A stretch of DNA of 9,294 nucleotides from Desulfobacteraceae bacterium (GTDB taxonomy: Bacteria > Desulfobacterota > DSM-4660 > Desulfatiglandales > Desulfatiglandaceae), in assembly GCA_013203065.1 (NCBI GenBank), contig JABMQV010000466.1, positions 1-9,294 of the forward strand, given 5' to 3'. The notes under the pieces are model-generated. The model made no database searches. It saw nothing but the letters and a program-made list of their open reading frames with translations, and had not been told where the DNA came from. The position numbers and the translations under genes were made by a program. Shown here in pieces: positions 1 to 6,991 of this stretch (positions within the stretch are counted from its first letter, which is position 1; every line of letters begins with the position of its first letter).

Positions 1-128
1 TCCCGTCGGGCATCAAGGTGGATGCGATCATGGGAGTAGGTTATCCTGATGAGACAAAGGCCCCCCATGGCAAAGAGGAACTGCAGTACGATAAGGTACA
101 TTATGATACGTACGGAAAAGAGGCATAG
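1..128 (+). CDS. Nitroreductase-family protein, C-terminal end only (partial)
   Basis: An open frame enters from the left edge (codons from position 3) and stops at TAG 126-128, giving about 41 residues. The visible tail contains IMGVGYPDETKAPHGKEEL followed by a YDKVHYDTYGKEA ending. A 'GYP-[DE]-[DE]-xKAP' element followed by a short 'V-x-Y-x-x-Y-G' terminus is the usual C-terminal signature of FMN-dependent nitroreductase-like oxidoreductases. The FMN-binding core lies outside the window, so substrate and subfamily cannot be given. The next gene begins 195 bp downstream in the same direction, and I saw no convincing terminator between them. Assignment rests on family-pattern memory over a short stretch. 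Confidence 0.6.
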   Translation, partial: PSGIKVDAIMGVGYPDETKAPHGKEELQYDKVHYDTYGKEA

Positions 129-323
129 AGCTATAGGATTGAAGATTGACTATTGGCGATTGCCTGCCCCGTTGAATGAAGATCCTATTCAACTGGGGTC
201 GATTGAAAAGCGCCTGAAAAGCCAAAGCACATAGTATCCAAATACCAAAACATTATCTCAAGGACTATAGAAGGTACTAAGGAAGATCAGGGATTTTGTA
301 AAGGGAGATAGGAGGTAGAGAAA

Positions 324-803
324 ATGAAGAGGATGTCTATTCTAGGGGCGTTCATGATTCTGATGGCCTCGGCCACCTGGGTGATGGCAGGACCTTTCGG
401 TCCGGGCTGCGGGGGTACCTATGGCGGGGGGATGGGGGCGCAGGCCCTCTCATTCCTGAACCTGACGGCGGATCAGGCCGAAAAGATCCGATCCCTGAGG
501 GAAACCTTTATGAGGGGGATAAAACCGATCCGTCTCCAGATGTTTAACACGAGGGCGGAACTGAGATTGCTTTGGATGCAGACAAACCCTGATTCGGAAA
601 AGATCAAGGCCAAACAAAAGGAAATGGGAGCGATTCAGGGGCAGATCCGCGACAGGATCACTGACCTCCGACTTGCCATCAGAAAAGCGCTGACCTCTGA
701 CCAGGTCTCGCAGCTCCTGGCGCGGGGTCTTTGGAGGGGCAGAGGCCCGGGGTGCTGGAGGGGCAGTGGTGACGTTCCGTGTCGGAGCAGAAGGGGGTTT
801 TAG
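324..803 (+). CDS. Spy/CpxP/ZraP-like periplasmic protein
   Basis: A 159-residue exported protein. Residues 1-22 form a signal peptide (MKRM basic start, hydrophobic core, VMA cleavage site before GP). A Gly/Pro-rich linker with one Cys (C29) follows, then a long charged helical region with two LTxxQ motifs (LTADQ at 47-51, LTSDQ at 123-127). These motifs are typical of the Spy/CpxP and ZraP/CnrX families, which act as periplasmic chaperones or metal-responsive envelope-stress proteins. The C-terminus is Gly/Arg-rich with two more Cys (C144, C153), which could bind metal (inference). The ribosome site GGAGGT at 311-316 is well placed for ATG 324. Its stop codon overlaps the stop of the convergent HesA/ThiF gene. 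No two-component partner is visible, and its link to the AOR locus is probably only positional. Confidence 0.75.
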   Translation: MKRMSILGAFMILMASATWVMAGPFGPGCGGTYGGGMGAQALSFLNLTADQAEKIRSLRETFMRGIKPIRLQMFNTRAELRLLWMQTNPDSEKIKAKQKEMGAIQGQIRDRITDLRLAIRKALTSDQVSQLLARGLWRGRGPGCWRGSGDVPCRSRRGF

Positions 804-1666
804 TCCTCCGCTTCGGCTTCGAACGAGAATTCATTCATCTGAGCGGTCTCCATATCCACGTGGATCATGGCGTTTCGAATTGATCTTCCGCGTTCAAGGA
901 TGATTTTTACGACCTCCATTGCCTGCAGGGTTGCGATGAGGGAAGGGGTCAATGTGGGGACGCCCAGGACCGATTCGGGGCTTTTTGACTTATCTACAAC
1001 TGCCCCTTCGTTTCCGTAGAGGTTTTTGAGGCCCGAATCATTGGGGAATATCGTCATCAGTTGCCCCTCAAAACCTGCCAATGCCCCGTGGACCATGGGA
1101 ATGCCAAGCCCCTTGCTCACATCTTCCAGCAACAAGCGATCCGGCACATTGTCCAGGGCATCAACGATCACATCCGATCCTCCCAGTATCTCAGGGGCAT
1201 TGGATCGATCCAATGCCAGATGATGGGATATGACATCAACGGCCGGGTTTATAGAAGCCACAGCGGCCACCGCAACCTCTGATTTGGGTTTACCTAAAGC
1301 CTCCTGGGTGCACAGGGCCTGTCTGTTGAGATTGCTCTCGTCAAAAAGATCTTTGTCAACCACCACAAGGCGCCCGATCCCGATTCTCGCCAGGAGCAAA
1401 ATGAGGTTACCCCCCAGTCCGCCTGCGCCCACCACCGACACCTGGGATCGGGCAAGTTTTAATTGCTCCCCCAGCGAAATGATTTCTCTGTTGCGGATAT
1501 AGCGGTGGGGAGAGATCCCCAGGGAGAGGGCTTCGATATAGACCTCATGCACGCGGCACCCGAAGTTTTCGGCAATTTTCAAGGCCTGACGGTCATCCAG
1601 AACCATTATCTCACGCCCGGCAGGGTCCTTTATCTTTCTGGAATTCTTGTTCAGTAAGTCACGCAT
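800..1666 (-). CDS. HesA/MoeB/ThiF-family E1-like adenylyltransferase lacking the usual cysteines
   Basis: E1-like protein of 288 residues from ATG 1666; a TTG start at 1684 would add six. Numbering from the TTG form: the nucleotide-binding glycine loop GAGGLGG is at 86-92, the acidic D110 ends the second strand, NLNRQ (118-122) supplies the Arg/Gln that contact ATP, K134 follows, and DALDN (175-179) ends the core. A helical domain of about 80 residues precedes the fold. Enzymes of this fold adenylate the C-terminal Gly-Gly of MoaD/ThiS-like proteins. Unusually, the only cysteines are C43 and C125: the two CxxC zinc pairs and the catalytic Cys of MoeB/ThiF are missing, and where CxxC is expected it reads GLKNLYGN. 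From memory this matches a cysteine-poor subfamily found beside AOR genes. The ATG start is preferred because the upstream MoaD-like frame ends at TGA 1661-1659, overlapping it, and GGGGGA lies about 10 nt upstream. Its 3' end overlaps the convergent Spy-like gene. Confidence 0.85.
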   Translation of the reverse strand: MRDLLNKNSRKIKDPAGREIMVLDDRQALKIAENFGCRVHEVYIEALSLGISPHRYIRNREIISLGEQLKLARSQVSVVGAGGLGGNLILLLARIGIGRLVVVDKDLFDESNLNRQALCTQEALGKPKSEVAVAAVASINPAVDVISHHLALDRSNAPEILGGSDVIVDALDNVPDRLLLEDVSKGLGIPMVHGALAGFEGQLMTIFPNDSGLKNLYGNEGAVVDKSKSPESVLGVPTLTPSLIATLQAMEVVKIILERGRSIRNAMIHVDMETAQMNEFSFEAEAED

Positions 1667-2034
1667 AAGAATCTGTTCCCCCAAACCTCAGCCCCCCTCT
1701 ACTTACCCCCCCATTTTTCTCGCGGCGGGCGCGCTCAAGGTTCTCCCTGGCGATACCCAAAAAGACGCGATAGGGCCCCGGGGTCCCTTGGGGAAAAAGG
1801 AGAGCCGGTCTCAGGGAAATACAGCGTCATAGATATTCATGACCCGGCCGTTACAAAAGACGGCCTCGATTTTCTCGGGTGGAATCGAGATTACCTGTGC
1901 TACGGAATAGGCGGAAAGCCCATTATCAGGATGCCCCTTTCCAGGGTATATGGCATGCCCTGTTCATCCATATAGCGCCGGAGAAACCCAAATACGCGGA
2001 TCTCGATAAGGCCCTGTCCCTTGGGAGATACCAA
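1659..2034 (-). pseudogene. Broken MoaD/ThiS-like beta-grasp gene (two frameshifts and one in-frame TGA)
   Basis: The roughly 370 bp between the intact MoaD-like gene and the HesA/ThiF gene are coding-like only if frames are joined. Frame A begins near TTG 2034 and gives IEIRVFGFLRRYMDEQGMPY. Near 1935-1945, in a run of AAAGGGG, the sense moves to frame B, which reads DNGLSAYSVAQVISIPPEK then IEAVFCNGRVMNIYDAVFP. TGA 1813-1811 interrupts it where a glycine is expected ('FPGD'); DRLSFFPKG follows. Near 1780, in GGACCCCGGGG, it moves to frame C: PYRVFLGIARENLERARRE, ending at TGA 1659. Adding one base at each shift restores a continuous protein of about 125 residues. 'VFxNGRV...GDRLSFFP' is the C-terminal half of a MoaD/ThiS-like fold, here with a charged tail instead of a terminal Gly-Gly. 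The homopolymer-rich shift sites could be read errors, but the TGA is a substitution. Confidence 0.7.
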
Positions 2035-2035
2035 T

Positions 2036-2275
2036 TTAGCCCCCTCCCACTGGCGGGAAGAGTCCTACACGTTCGTGTCCTTTCAGGACGAAGTCCATGG
2101 ACTGACTCCTTCCATCTACCATCACAACCTTGATATGATTTGAGGGTATGTTCAATAGCTTGCAGAGTTGGGCCACTGTGACGGGTTTGTTCAGGTCGAG
2201 GTCTATGCCCGTTGACGGGTCATACCCGGGAGGATGCCTACGAAGAGTCGAACTGAGGGGGATTTTTAGCGCCAT
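2036..2275 (-). CDS. MoaD/ThiS-like sulfur-carrier protein (first copy)
   Basis: A protein of 79 residues from ATG 2275; an in-frame TTG at 2290 would add five. The fold pattern fits the ubiquitin-like beta-grasp carriers: an opening strand (MALKIPLSSTLRR), a helix after 'PVTVAQLCKLLNIP', a strand with 'VVMVDGRS', then a closing 'HERVGLFPPVGGG' with the terminal Gly-Gly that E1-like enzymes adenylate. MoaD carries sulfur for molybdopterin synthesis and ThiS for thiazole synthesis. The choice here rests on context: a HesA/ThiF gene lies downstream on the same strand and an AOR gene starts divergently 790 bp away, which favours pterin cofactor work. It is first in the minus-strand operon, and the broken second carrier gene begins directly after its stop. 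The ribosome site is weak (TTGGAAAA just before ATG). Confidence 0.75.
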   Translation of the reverse strand: MALKIPLSSTLRRHPPGYDPSTGIDLDLNKPVTVAQLCKLLNIPSNHIKVVMVDGRSQSMDFVLKGHERVGLFPPVGGG

Positions 2276-2622
2276 TTTTCCAATACTCAACTACCAATAT
2301 GAAACAAAAGGGAATCATTTTCTCAATTAGCCTATCAGTAAAGGCCTGTCCGTGTCAATATCCTTATGTCAAACTTGATCTAGAACCGTGAATCAAGATA
2401 TTCCCCTTGATGTTGCCCTTCACTTGTGTCAGTATAATTTTAGGCTTTCAGGTAGCACAATTTCTAAAGACAGAGATTTCATCTTCTTCCCCTCTTGTAT
2501 TGAAGGCCTTTTCCATCTGGGGAGAGCGGGGTAATGGCAACATAATGAACAGGTAAGTTATAATTAGTAATCACGTTTATGAATAAAAAGATTGAGCATT
2601 TTGGGAATTCAATTATGCCCTG

Positions 2623-2640
2623 ATCGTTCGTTAGAACGAT
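2623..2640. promoter_or_regulatory. Perfect inverted repeat ATCGTTC-N4-GAACGAT
   Basis: ATCGTTC, four bases (GTTA), then GAACGAT is an 18-bp dyad in AT-rich intergenic DNA. It lies about 265 bp upstream of the possible sigma-54 -24 element and 425 bp before the AOR start. It could be an activator or repressor site, or a small RNA hairpin. No T run follows directly, so it is not a terminator by itself. Confidence 0.4.
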
Positions 2641-2658
2641 TGGAGGTCTCCAAAAACA

Positions 2659-2694
2659 GGTGGAGTTATTTCAAAGTCTCTCACCGGCTTTTTT
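2659..2694 (+). terminator. Weak terminator-like hairpin with T run
   Basis: GGTGGAG (2659-2665) can pair imperfectly with CTCTCACC (2678-2685), with one bulge and a 12-nt loop; after three bases comes TTTTTT at 2689-2694. There is no + strand gene just upstream. It could end a leader transcript, act in attenuation, or be chance in AT-rich DNA. Confidence 0.22.
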
Positions 2695-2905
2695 ATGTCA
2701 AAAATAATATTGCAAGGTTCGACCTTTTTTTAACCTTATCATAATCATAGAAAATGTAAATTTATCAGAATGAGAAAGTAATTCTTAAATTGAGAGATTT
2801 TAGGGTGAATCCTTGTCTGAAATGCCTTTTGGAGGGGAAGATCCAGTACCTGTTTTCACTTTGCTTTCAATAGGTTAAGATTAATCGTTAAATGCAGTTC
2901 ATTTT

Positions 2906-2920
2906 TGGCATGCATATTGT
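2906..2920 (+). promoter_or_regulatory. Possible sigma-54 (-24/-12) promoter for AOR
   Basis: TGGCATG, four bases, then TTGT resembles the sigma-54 consensus TGGCACG-N4-TTGC with correct spacing. The -24 GG is intact, but the -12 GC reads GT, which is a serious mismatch. A start near 2931 would leave a leader of about 135 nt before the AOR ATG. No sigma-70 promoter of clearly better quality was seen by eye. Confidence 0.28.
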
Positions 2921-2965
2921 GTAGAGGAGGAGTGTTTTCTTGAAGAGGAGGAGTTTAGATCATGA

Positions 2966-2983
2966 AAGATCAGGAGTGATCTT
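2966..2983. promoter_or_regulatory. Perfect inverted repeat AAGATCA-GGAG-TGATCTT in the AOR leader
   Basis: Seven-base perfect arms separated by GGAG, located 82 bp before the AOR start codon and downstream of the possible sigma-54 promoter. As DNA it is a plausible operator; as RNA it is a 7-bp hairpin presenting a GGAG loop. It overlaps a tiny frame (ATG 2962, MKDQE then TGA) preceded by AGGAGGAG, so a leader-peptide arrangement is conceivable but unproven. Confidence 0.35.
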
Positions 2984-3064
2984 GATGAAATCTTAACAAG
3001 GTCACGGAATGGCAAAGATTTTCGGGAATAAAGTTAACCTTAATCTGGACAAGGAGGTGCAATT

Positions 3065-4936
3065 ATGTTTGCTTTTACGGGAAAGATCTTGAGGGTGAAT
3101 TTGTCAGAGGGCAGGGTTTCGGTGGAAGATATTCCGGAAGATTGGATGAAGAAGTATTTAGGTGGCATAGGTGTAGGTACCAAGTACCTTTATGATGAGG
3201 TACCAAAAGGGATTGATCCGTTGGGCCCGGAAAATAAGTTGTTATTCATGACCGGACCTTTGACCGGTACAATTTCACCGAGTGCCGGAAGGTATGATGT
3301 GATAGCAAAGTCTCCCCTGACTGGCATATGGGGACATGCAAACTCAGGAGGTCAGTGGGCAAACCAATGTAAGAGAGCCGGCTTTGATGGTGTTATCTTT
3401 GAGGGAATATCGCCAAAGCCCGTTTATCTTAAGATTGAGAACGGGGAGGCGGAACTTAGAGATGCGAGCCATCTCTGGGGGAAGCTTACGCCTGAAACCA
3501 CCGACCGTATCATTGAAGAATGTGGGAAAGGTTTCAGGGTGGCCTGTATTGGTCCCGCGGGTGAAAAAATGGTGAAATACGCATGCGTGATTAACGAAAA
3601 GAGCAGGGCTGCCGGAAGAACCGGAATGGGAGCTGTTATGGGCTCAAAGAAGCTCAAGGCGATAGCCGCGTCCGGTAAAGATGCCCCGAAAATCGCTAAA
3701 GAGGCAGAGTTTAAGGAGGTATCCAAAAGACAATATGATTTGTTGAATGAGTCCATGTTGAAGGTCGGTTTTGAGTCCTTTGGCACCAATATGCTTATAG
3801 ATATAGTCAATGCCAAGGGGGGATTGCCAACTCGAAATTTTCAAACAGGTGTATTCGATCAAATTGAAGAAATAGGTGCTCAGGCGTTGTCGGATAAGGT
3901 TCTTGTATCACAGGTTAACTGTTTTGCCTGTCCTATCTCCTGTGGGCGCAAGACGGAGATCAAGAAAGGCCCGTGGAAAGGCGAAAAAGGGGAAGGCCCG
4001 GAGTATGAATCGAATGCCCTGTTAGGATCCAACTGTGGTATTGGCGATATGGAAGCAGTTACCAAGGCCAACTTCCTGTGTAATGATTATGGACTCGACA
4101 CCATATCCACCGGAGGTACGATCGGTTTTGCCATGGAATGCTATGAAAAGGGGATCCTGACCAATGAACAGACCGGCGGCCTTGAGATCAAGTTTGGAGA
4201 TGCTAATATGCTGGTGGAGCTTACGGAAAAGATAGGAAAGAGAGAAGGCGTTGGTGACTTATTGGCCGAAGGGACAAGGATAATGGCCGAAAAACTGGGG
4301 CAAGGATCTATAAATTTTGCCATGCAGGTTAAGGGTCTCGAGCTCCCTGCCTATGATCCGCGAGCCGCCAAGATATGCGGTCTGGGGTATGCGACGGCGA
4401 TTCGTGGCGGGGACCACATGGCAGGTTACGTGGAGGGGCCCGCATTAATAGATACCCCTTTTCTGGTGATAGATGATAGCAAAATCGAGGACGCATTTGA
4501 GGTGAACCCGGCAGAGGCCAAAGTCCTTGTAGATCAAGAGAATGCACTCACGTTTTTTGATCTGGCCGGGGCTTGTAAGTTTATGGGTTTCCTCCTGAAG
4601 GCCGAGGAATGGGTAGAGCTGGTAGCCACCTCGACAGGCTGGGATTTTGACGTAAATGATTTTAGAAAAACCGGCGAACGGATCTATAACCTTGTAAGGG
4701 CATTCAATATCAGAGAAGGAATAACCCGTGCTGATGATTGTCTCCCCGCGCGTTTTACTGAGGAGCCACTACCGGAAGGGCCCGCTAAAGGTATGGTGCT
4801 CTCCCGGGACAAATTAGACTTGTACCTGGACGCTTATTACGATCTTCGGGGGTGGGACAAGGAAACCGGGAAGCCAACCCGTGAAAAACTTACTGAACTG
4901 CGCCTGGAAGATCTGATTCCGGATGTATGGGGATAA
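3065..4936 (+). CDS. aor: Tungsten-type aldehyde ferredoxin oxidoreductase
   Basis: A 623-residue, full-length AOR-family enzyme (Pyrococcus AOR is about 605). These cytoplasmic enzymes hold a tungsten (or molybdenum) bis-pterin plus one 4Fe-4S cluster, and oxidise aldehydes to carboxylic acids with ferredoxin, or the reverse. The N-terminal domain opens with the family pattern GKILRVNLSEG and KYLGGIGVGTKYLYDE. Cluster ligands are C286-x2-C289-x3-C293 plus the distant C504 in DLAGAC. Pterin-site motifs are NDYGLD (340-345) and DLAGAC (499-504). E313 (in PEYE) and H451 (in GGDHM) correspond to the active-site Glu and His of Pyrococcus AOR. The ribosome site AAGGAGGTG (3051-3059) fixes ATG 3065. 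The ligase gene follows after 109 bp. The sequence is of classical AOR type rather than the benzoyl-CoA reductase BamB type. The metal and substrate are inferred. Confidence 0.95.
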   Translation: MFAFTGKILRVNLSEGRVSVEDIPEDWMKKYLGGIGVGTKYLYDEVPKGIDPLGPENKLLFMTGPLTGTISPSAGRYDVIAKSPLTGIWGHANSGGQWANQCKRAGFDGVIFEGISPKPVYLKIENGEAELRDASHLWGKLTPETTDRIIEECGKGFRVACIGPAGEKMVKYACVINEKSRAAGRTGMGAVMGSKKLKAIAASGKDAPKIAKEAEFKEVSKRQYDLLNESMLKVGFESFGTNMLIDIVNAKGGLPTRNFQTGVFDQIEEIGAQALSDKVLVSQVNCFACPISCGRKTEIKKGPWKGEKGEGPEYESNALLGSNCGIGDMEAVTKANFLCNDYGLDTISTGGTIGFAMECYEKGILTNEQTGGLEIKFGDANMLVELTEKIGKREGVGDLLAEGTRIMAEKLGQGSINFAMQVKGLELPAYDPRAAKICGLGYATAIRGGDHMAGYVEGPALIDTPFLVIDDSKIEDAFEVNPAEAKVLVDQENALTFFDLAGACKFMGFLLKAEEWVELVATSTGWDFDVNDFRKTGERIYNLVRAFNIREGITRADDCLPARFTEEPLPEGPAKGMVLSRDKLDLYLDAYYDLRGWDKETGKPTREKLTELRLEDLIPDVWG

Positions 4937-4971
4937 ATAAAGGCCTCATATATCTACTAAGGCACAATCTC

Positions 4972-5012
4972 CCTCTGCTGGTTCAGGATACACAACATAG
5001 AACCAGCAGAGG
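4972..5012 (+). promoter_or_regulatory. Perfect 13-bp hairpin between AOR and ligase genes
   Basis: CCTCTGCTGGTTC (4972-4984), a 15-nt loop, then GAACCAGCAGAGG (5000-5012): thirteen uninterrupted pairs. It sits 36 bp after the AOR stop and 33 bp before the ligase start. No T run follows (ATAAATGTT), so it is a poor intrinsic terminator. It is better read as an mRNA-stabilising or processing structure giving different levels of AOR and ligase, a partial terminator, or a protein-binding dyad. Confidence 0.7.
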
Positions 5013-5045
5013 ATAAATGTTAGATAGAATAAGGAAGGAGTGAAT

Positions 5046-6731
5046 ATGTCTTACGCGGATAAACCCTGGTTGAAGAGTTACTTCTTGGGCCCTTATAAAC
5101 TCAAGAAGAGTCTTGCCCCCTATCCGAAAGTTCCGCTATCCGCAGTCCTGGATGATGCGGCTGAAAAATTCCCTGGCCAAACGGCTGTCCTTTTCGAGGA
5201 GAGAAAACTCAGCTATAAGGATTTAAAAATCCAGGCAGATAAATTAGCGGCAGCACTGGCCGGGTTTGGTGTTAAGAGGGGAGATCGGGTGCAGATATTC
5301 CTGCCCAACTGCACGGAGTTTGTCATAAGCGATTGGGCTATCCTGAAGGCAGGTGCCTGTGTGGTCCCCACCAGTATCATGCGGACCGATAAAGGACTTC
5401 TCCATGAATCCGGGAGCTCAAAAAGTAGGGTCACTATTTGCAGGGAAGAACACCTGGAGCGTGTATTGGGAATAAAGGACAAGTGCGATATTGAACATAT
5501 TATCGTGACCTCCACCGATGGCTACGATGTTAAAGGGTTATCCACAAAGCTTCCAAAAGGCGCCTATGAATTCAGGAAGGTACTAGAGGATAATGAACCG
5601 ACACCTCCCGCGGTTAAAATCGACCCCACGGAGGATCTGGCCGAACTCGCTTTTACGGGGGGTTCCACTGGTGTTCCCAAGGGAGTTATGATTACCCATT
5701 TTAATCGATATACCAATTTCATGCAGAGTATTCCCTGGATGCTGACACCATTGTCCCGGGGAATTATTGGTAAGTCCTCTTTTTTTATCACCACCCCCCT
5801 GTTTCACGCATACGGACATTTTATACAACAATTAGCTGCTTACTGGGCCCTTCGGATTATCTTGGTGCCTGATCCGAGAGATAATGAGGGGATCATACAA
5901 ACCATGAAGAAATACCGTCCTCTTCTGGTTCCCACGGTTCCAACCCAGCTCATGCGGATGGCCAAGGGTAAGGTGGGAAGGATGACCTGCATGCCTATGT
6001 CTTGCGCGGCCCCACTTCCTGAAGAGATTTCCGAGGCAATCAAAAAGGAGATCGGCAATCCGGTCTCAGAAGCTTACGGTTTAACCGAGACGGGACCTAT
6101 GACTCATATCAACGTTTCGGCCTTTTCCAAGATTACCGGTTTCATGAAGCAGGAAAAGCGCGGACTGGGTATTCCTGTACCTGACACGGAGTGTAAGCTG
6201 GTAGACCCTGAAACGGGCAAAGAAGTTCCCGTTGGTGAAGTTGGGGAAATCGTTTCCAGGGGTCCGCAGGTAATGAAAGGATTCTGGCCCGAGCTGGGCT
6301 CCGGATTAGAGGATGGCTGGCTTCACACCGGGGATCTCGCCCATATGGATGAAGATGGCTATTTTTTCATCCGTGACAGGATCAAGGATATGATTAATAT
6401 CTCCGGGTTGAAGGTCTATTCCACGTCTGTTGATGAGGCATTATTCAAGCATCCGGGTGTGCTCATGGCCATGGGTATCGGAGTTCCCGATCCAAACATT
6501 CCAGGCAGTGAAAGGGTAATGGCCGTAGTGAGGCTGAGGGAGGATTACAAAGGCAAGGTAACGGTAGAAGATATTATTAATACCTGCAAGGAGCATCTCC
6601 CGCCTTATGCAGTTCCGAAATACGTTGAATTCAAGGATGATCTGCCTCTGACAGTAACAGAGAAGTTGTTTAAAAAGGAAGTGAGAGATGAGTTGGTTGA
6701 GAAGATGAAAGCAAGAGGAGAGCTAAAATAG
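5046..6731 (+). CDS. AMP-forming acyl/aryl-CoA ligase (ANL superfamily)
   Basis: A 561-residue adenylate-forming enzyme that activates a carboxylic acid with ATP, then transfers it to CoA. ATG 5046 is the start: an in-frame GTG at 5040 lies inside the ribosome site AAGGAAGGAG (5031-5040), so it is unlikely to be used. Core motifs are in order: P-loop FTGGSTGVPKG (203-213), YGLTETGP (344-351), HTGD (427-430) with the ribose-binding Asp, hinge region DRIKD (444-448), GLKVYSTSVDE instead of the more common 'GxKVxPxEVE', and the C-terminal catalytic lysine K540 in VTEKLFKK. No signal peptide or membrane segment is seen. It resembles the branch with dihydroxybenzoate-AMP ligases and fatty or aromatic acid CoA ligases; substrate cannot be set from motifs. 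Next to AOR, the natural reading is activation of the acid that AOR makes, or supply of acid for reduction. A terminator follows after 84 bp. Confidence 0.92.
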   Translation: MSYADKPWLKSYFLGPYKLKKSLAPYPKVPLSAVLDDAAEKFPGQTAVLFEERKLSYKDLKIQADKLAAALAGFGVKRGDRVQIFLPNCTEFVISDWAILKAGACVVPTSIMRTDKGLLHESGSSKSRVTICREEHLERVLGIKDKCDIEHIIVTSTDGYDVKGLSTKLPKGAYEFRKVLEDNEPTPPAVKIDPTEDLAELAFTGGSTGVPKGVMITHFNRYTNFMQSIPWMLTPLSRGIIGKSSFFITTPLFHAYGHFIQQLAAYWALRIILVPDPRDNEGIIQTMKKYRPLLVPTVPTQLMRMAKGKVGRMTCMPMSCAAPLPEEISEAIKKEIGNPVSEAYGLTETGPMTHINVSAFSKITGFMKQEKRGLGIPVPDTECKLVDPETGKEVPVGEVGEIVSRGPQVMKGFWPELGSGLEDGWLHTGDLAHMDEDGYFFIRDRIKDMINISGLKVYSTSVDEALFKHPGVLMAMGIGVPDPNIPGSERVMAVVRLREDYKGKVTVEDIINTCKEHLPPYAVPKYVEFKDDLPLTVTEKLFKKEVRDELVEKMKARGELK

Positions 6732-6815
6732 AGGGCAAAGGAAGAGGAGGTTGTGCCTGATCTGGAACTCCAAGGAGTGTGACTTTACATCTTAAAGGAT
6801 CATTTTTTCTTCTCG

Positions 6816-6840
6816 CTGGGGCCGCTCATGGCCCAGTTTT
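6816..6840 (+). terminator. Rho-independent terminator after the ligase gene
   Basis: CTGGGGCC (6816-6823), a 6-nt loop, then GGCCCAG (6830-6836) form a GC-rich stem with one bulged G, followed at once by TTTTATATT. It lies 84 bp after the ligase stop, so AOR and ligase form one unit and the Fe-S gene probably has its own promoter or depends on read-through. Confidence 0.65.
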
Positions 6841-6900
6841 ATATTGAAGCCTTCGGATAGTAGGTTGTGTGGCGCCTGGAAGAACGGACATGTCGCGTGT

Positions 6901-6961
6901 GGAAGGTCGTAGGGCAGGAAGGCTGTTGTGAAGTCGGAAGTGGGAAGGCGGAAATCGGAAG
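6901..6961. repeat. Purine-rich stretch with repeated GGAAG units
   Basis: Five GGAAG units occur in about 60 bp (at 6901, 6917, 6936, 6943 and 6957), two of them inside TCGGAAG repeats (6934-6940 and 6955-6961). It lies between the terminator and the Fe-S gene start. It resembles degenerate intergenic repeat DNA, but one copy in one window cannot show that it is a dispersed family. Confidence 0.3.
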
Positions 6962-6991
6962 AGAGAATAATGAAAAAGGAAAGTGTGCTGA

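Larger units (their letters stand above)
2276..3064. other. Long AT-rich intergenic region between the divergent cofactor operon and AOR
   Basis: About 790 bp with no convincing gene on either strand. Short open frames exist (for example GTG 2388 to TAA 2534, 48 codons) but lack ribosome sites and recognisable patterns. The region holds two perfect short inverted repeats, a weak hairpin followed by a T run, a possible sigma-54 promoter and two purine-rich ribosome-site-like tracts (AGAGGAGGAG near 2923 and 2944) not followed by long reading frames. It probably carries promoters for both operons. A cofactor-sensing leader RNA is possible but I could not identify one by eye. Confidence 0.7.

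Noticed and set aside
2388..2534. 48-codon + strand frame from GTG 2388 in the long intergenic region
   Set aside because: No ribosome site, no recognisable pattern, and the length is expected by chance in DNA with few stops.
2276..3064. Possible molybdenum/tungsten cofactor riboswitch upstream of AOR
   Set aside because: The position would suit one, but I could not trace the conserved helices and loops of the Moco RNA motif by eye; a covariance-model search would decide.
3065..4936. AOR-family gene as the benzoyl-CoA reductase subunit BamB
   Set aside because: The N-terminal pattern and active-site Glu/His fit classical AOR, and no other bam genes are present.
5040..5045. GTG start at 5040 for the CoA ligase
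   Set aside because: The GTG overlaps the last base of the ribosome site AAGGAAGGAG; ATG 5046 has proper spacing.
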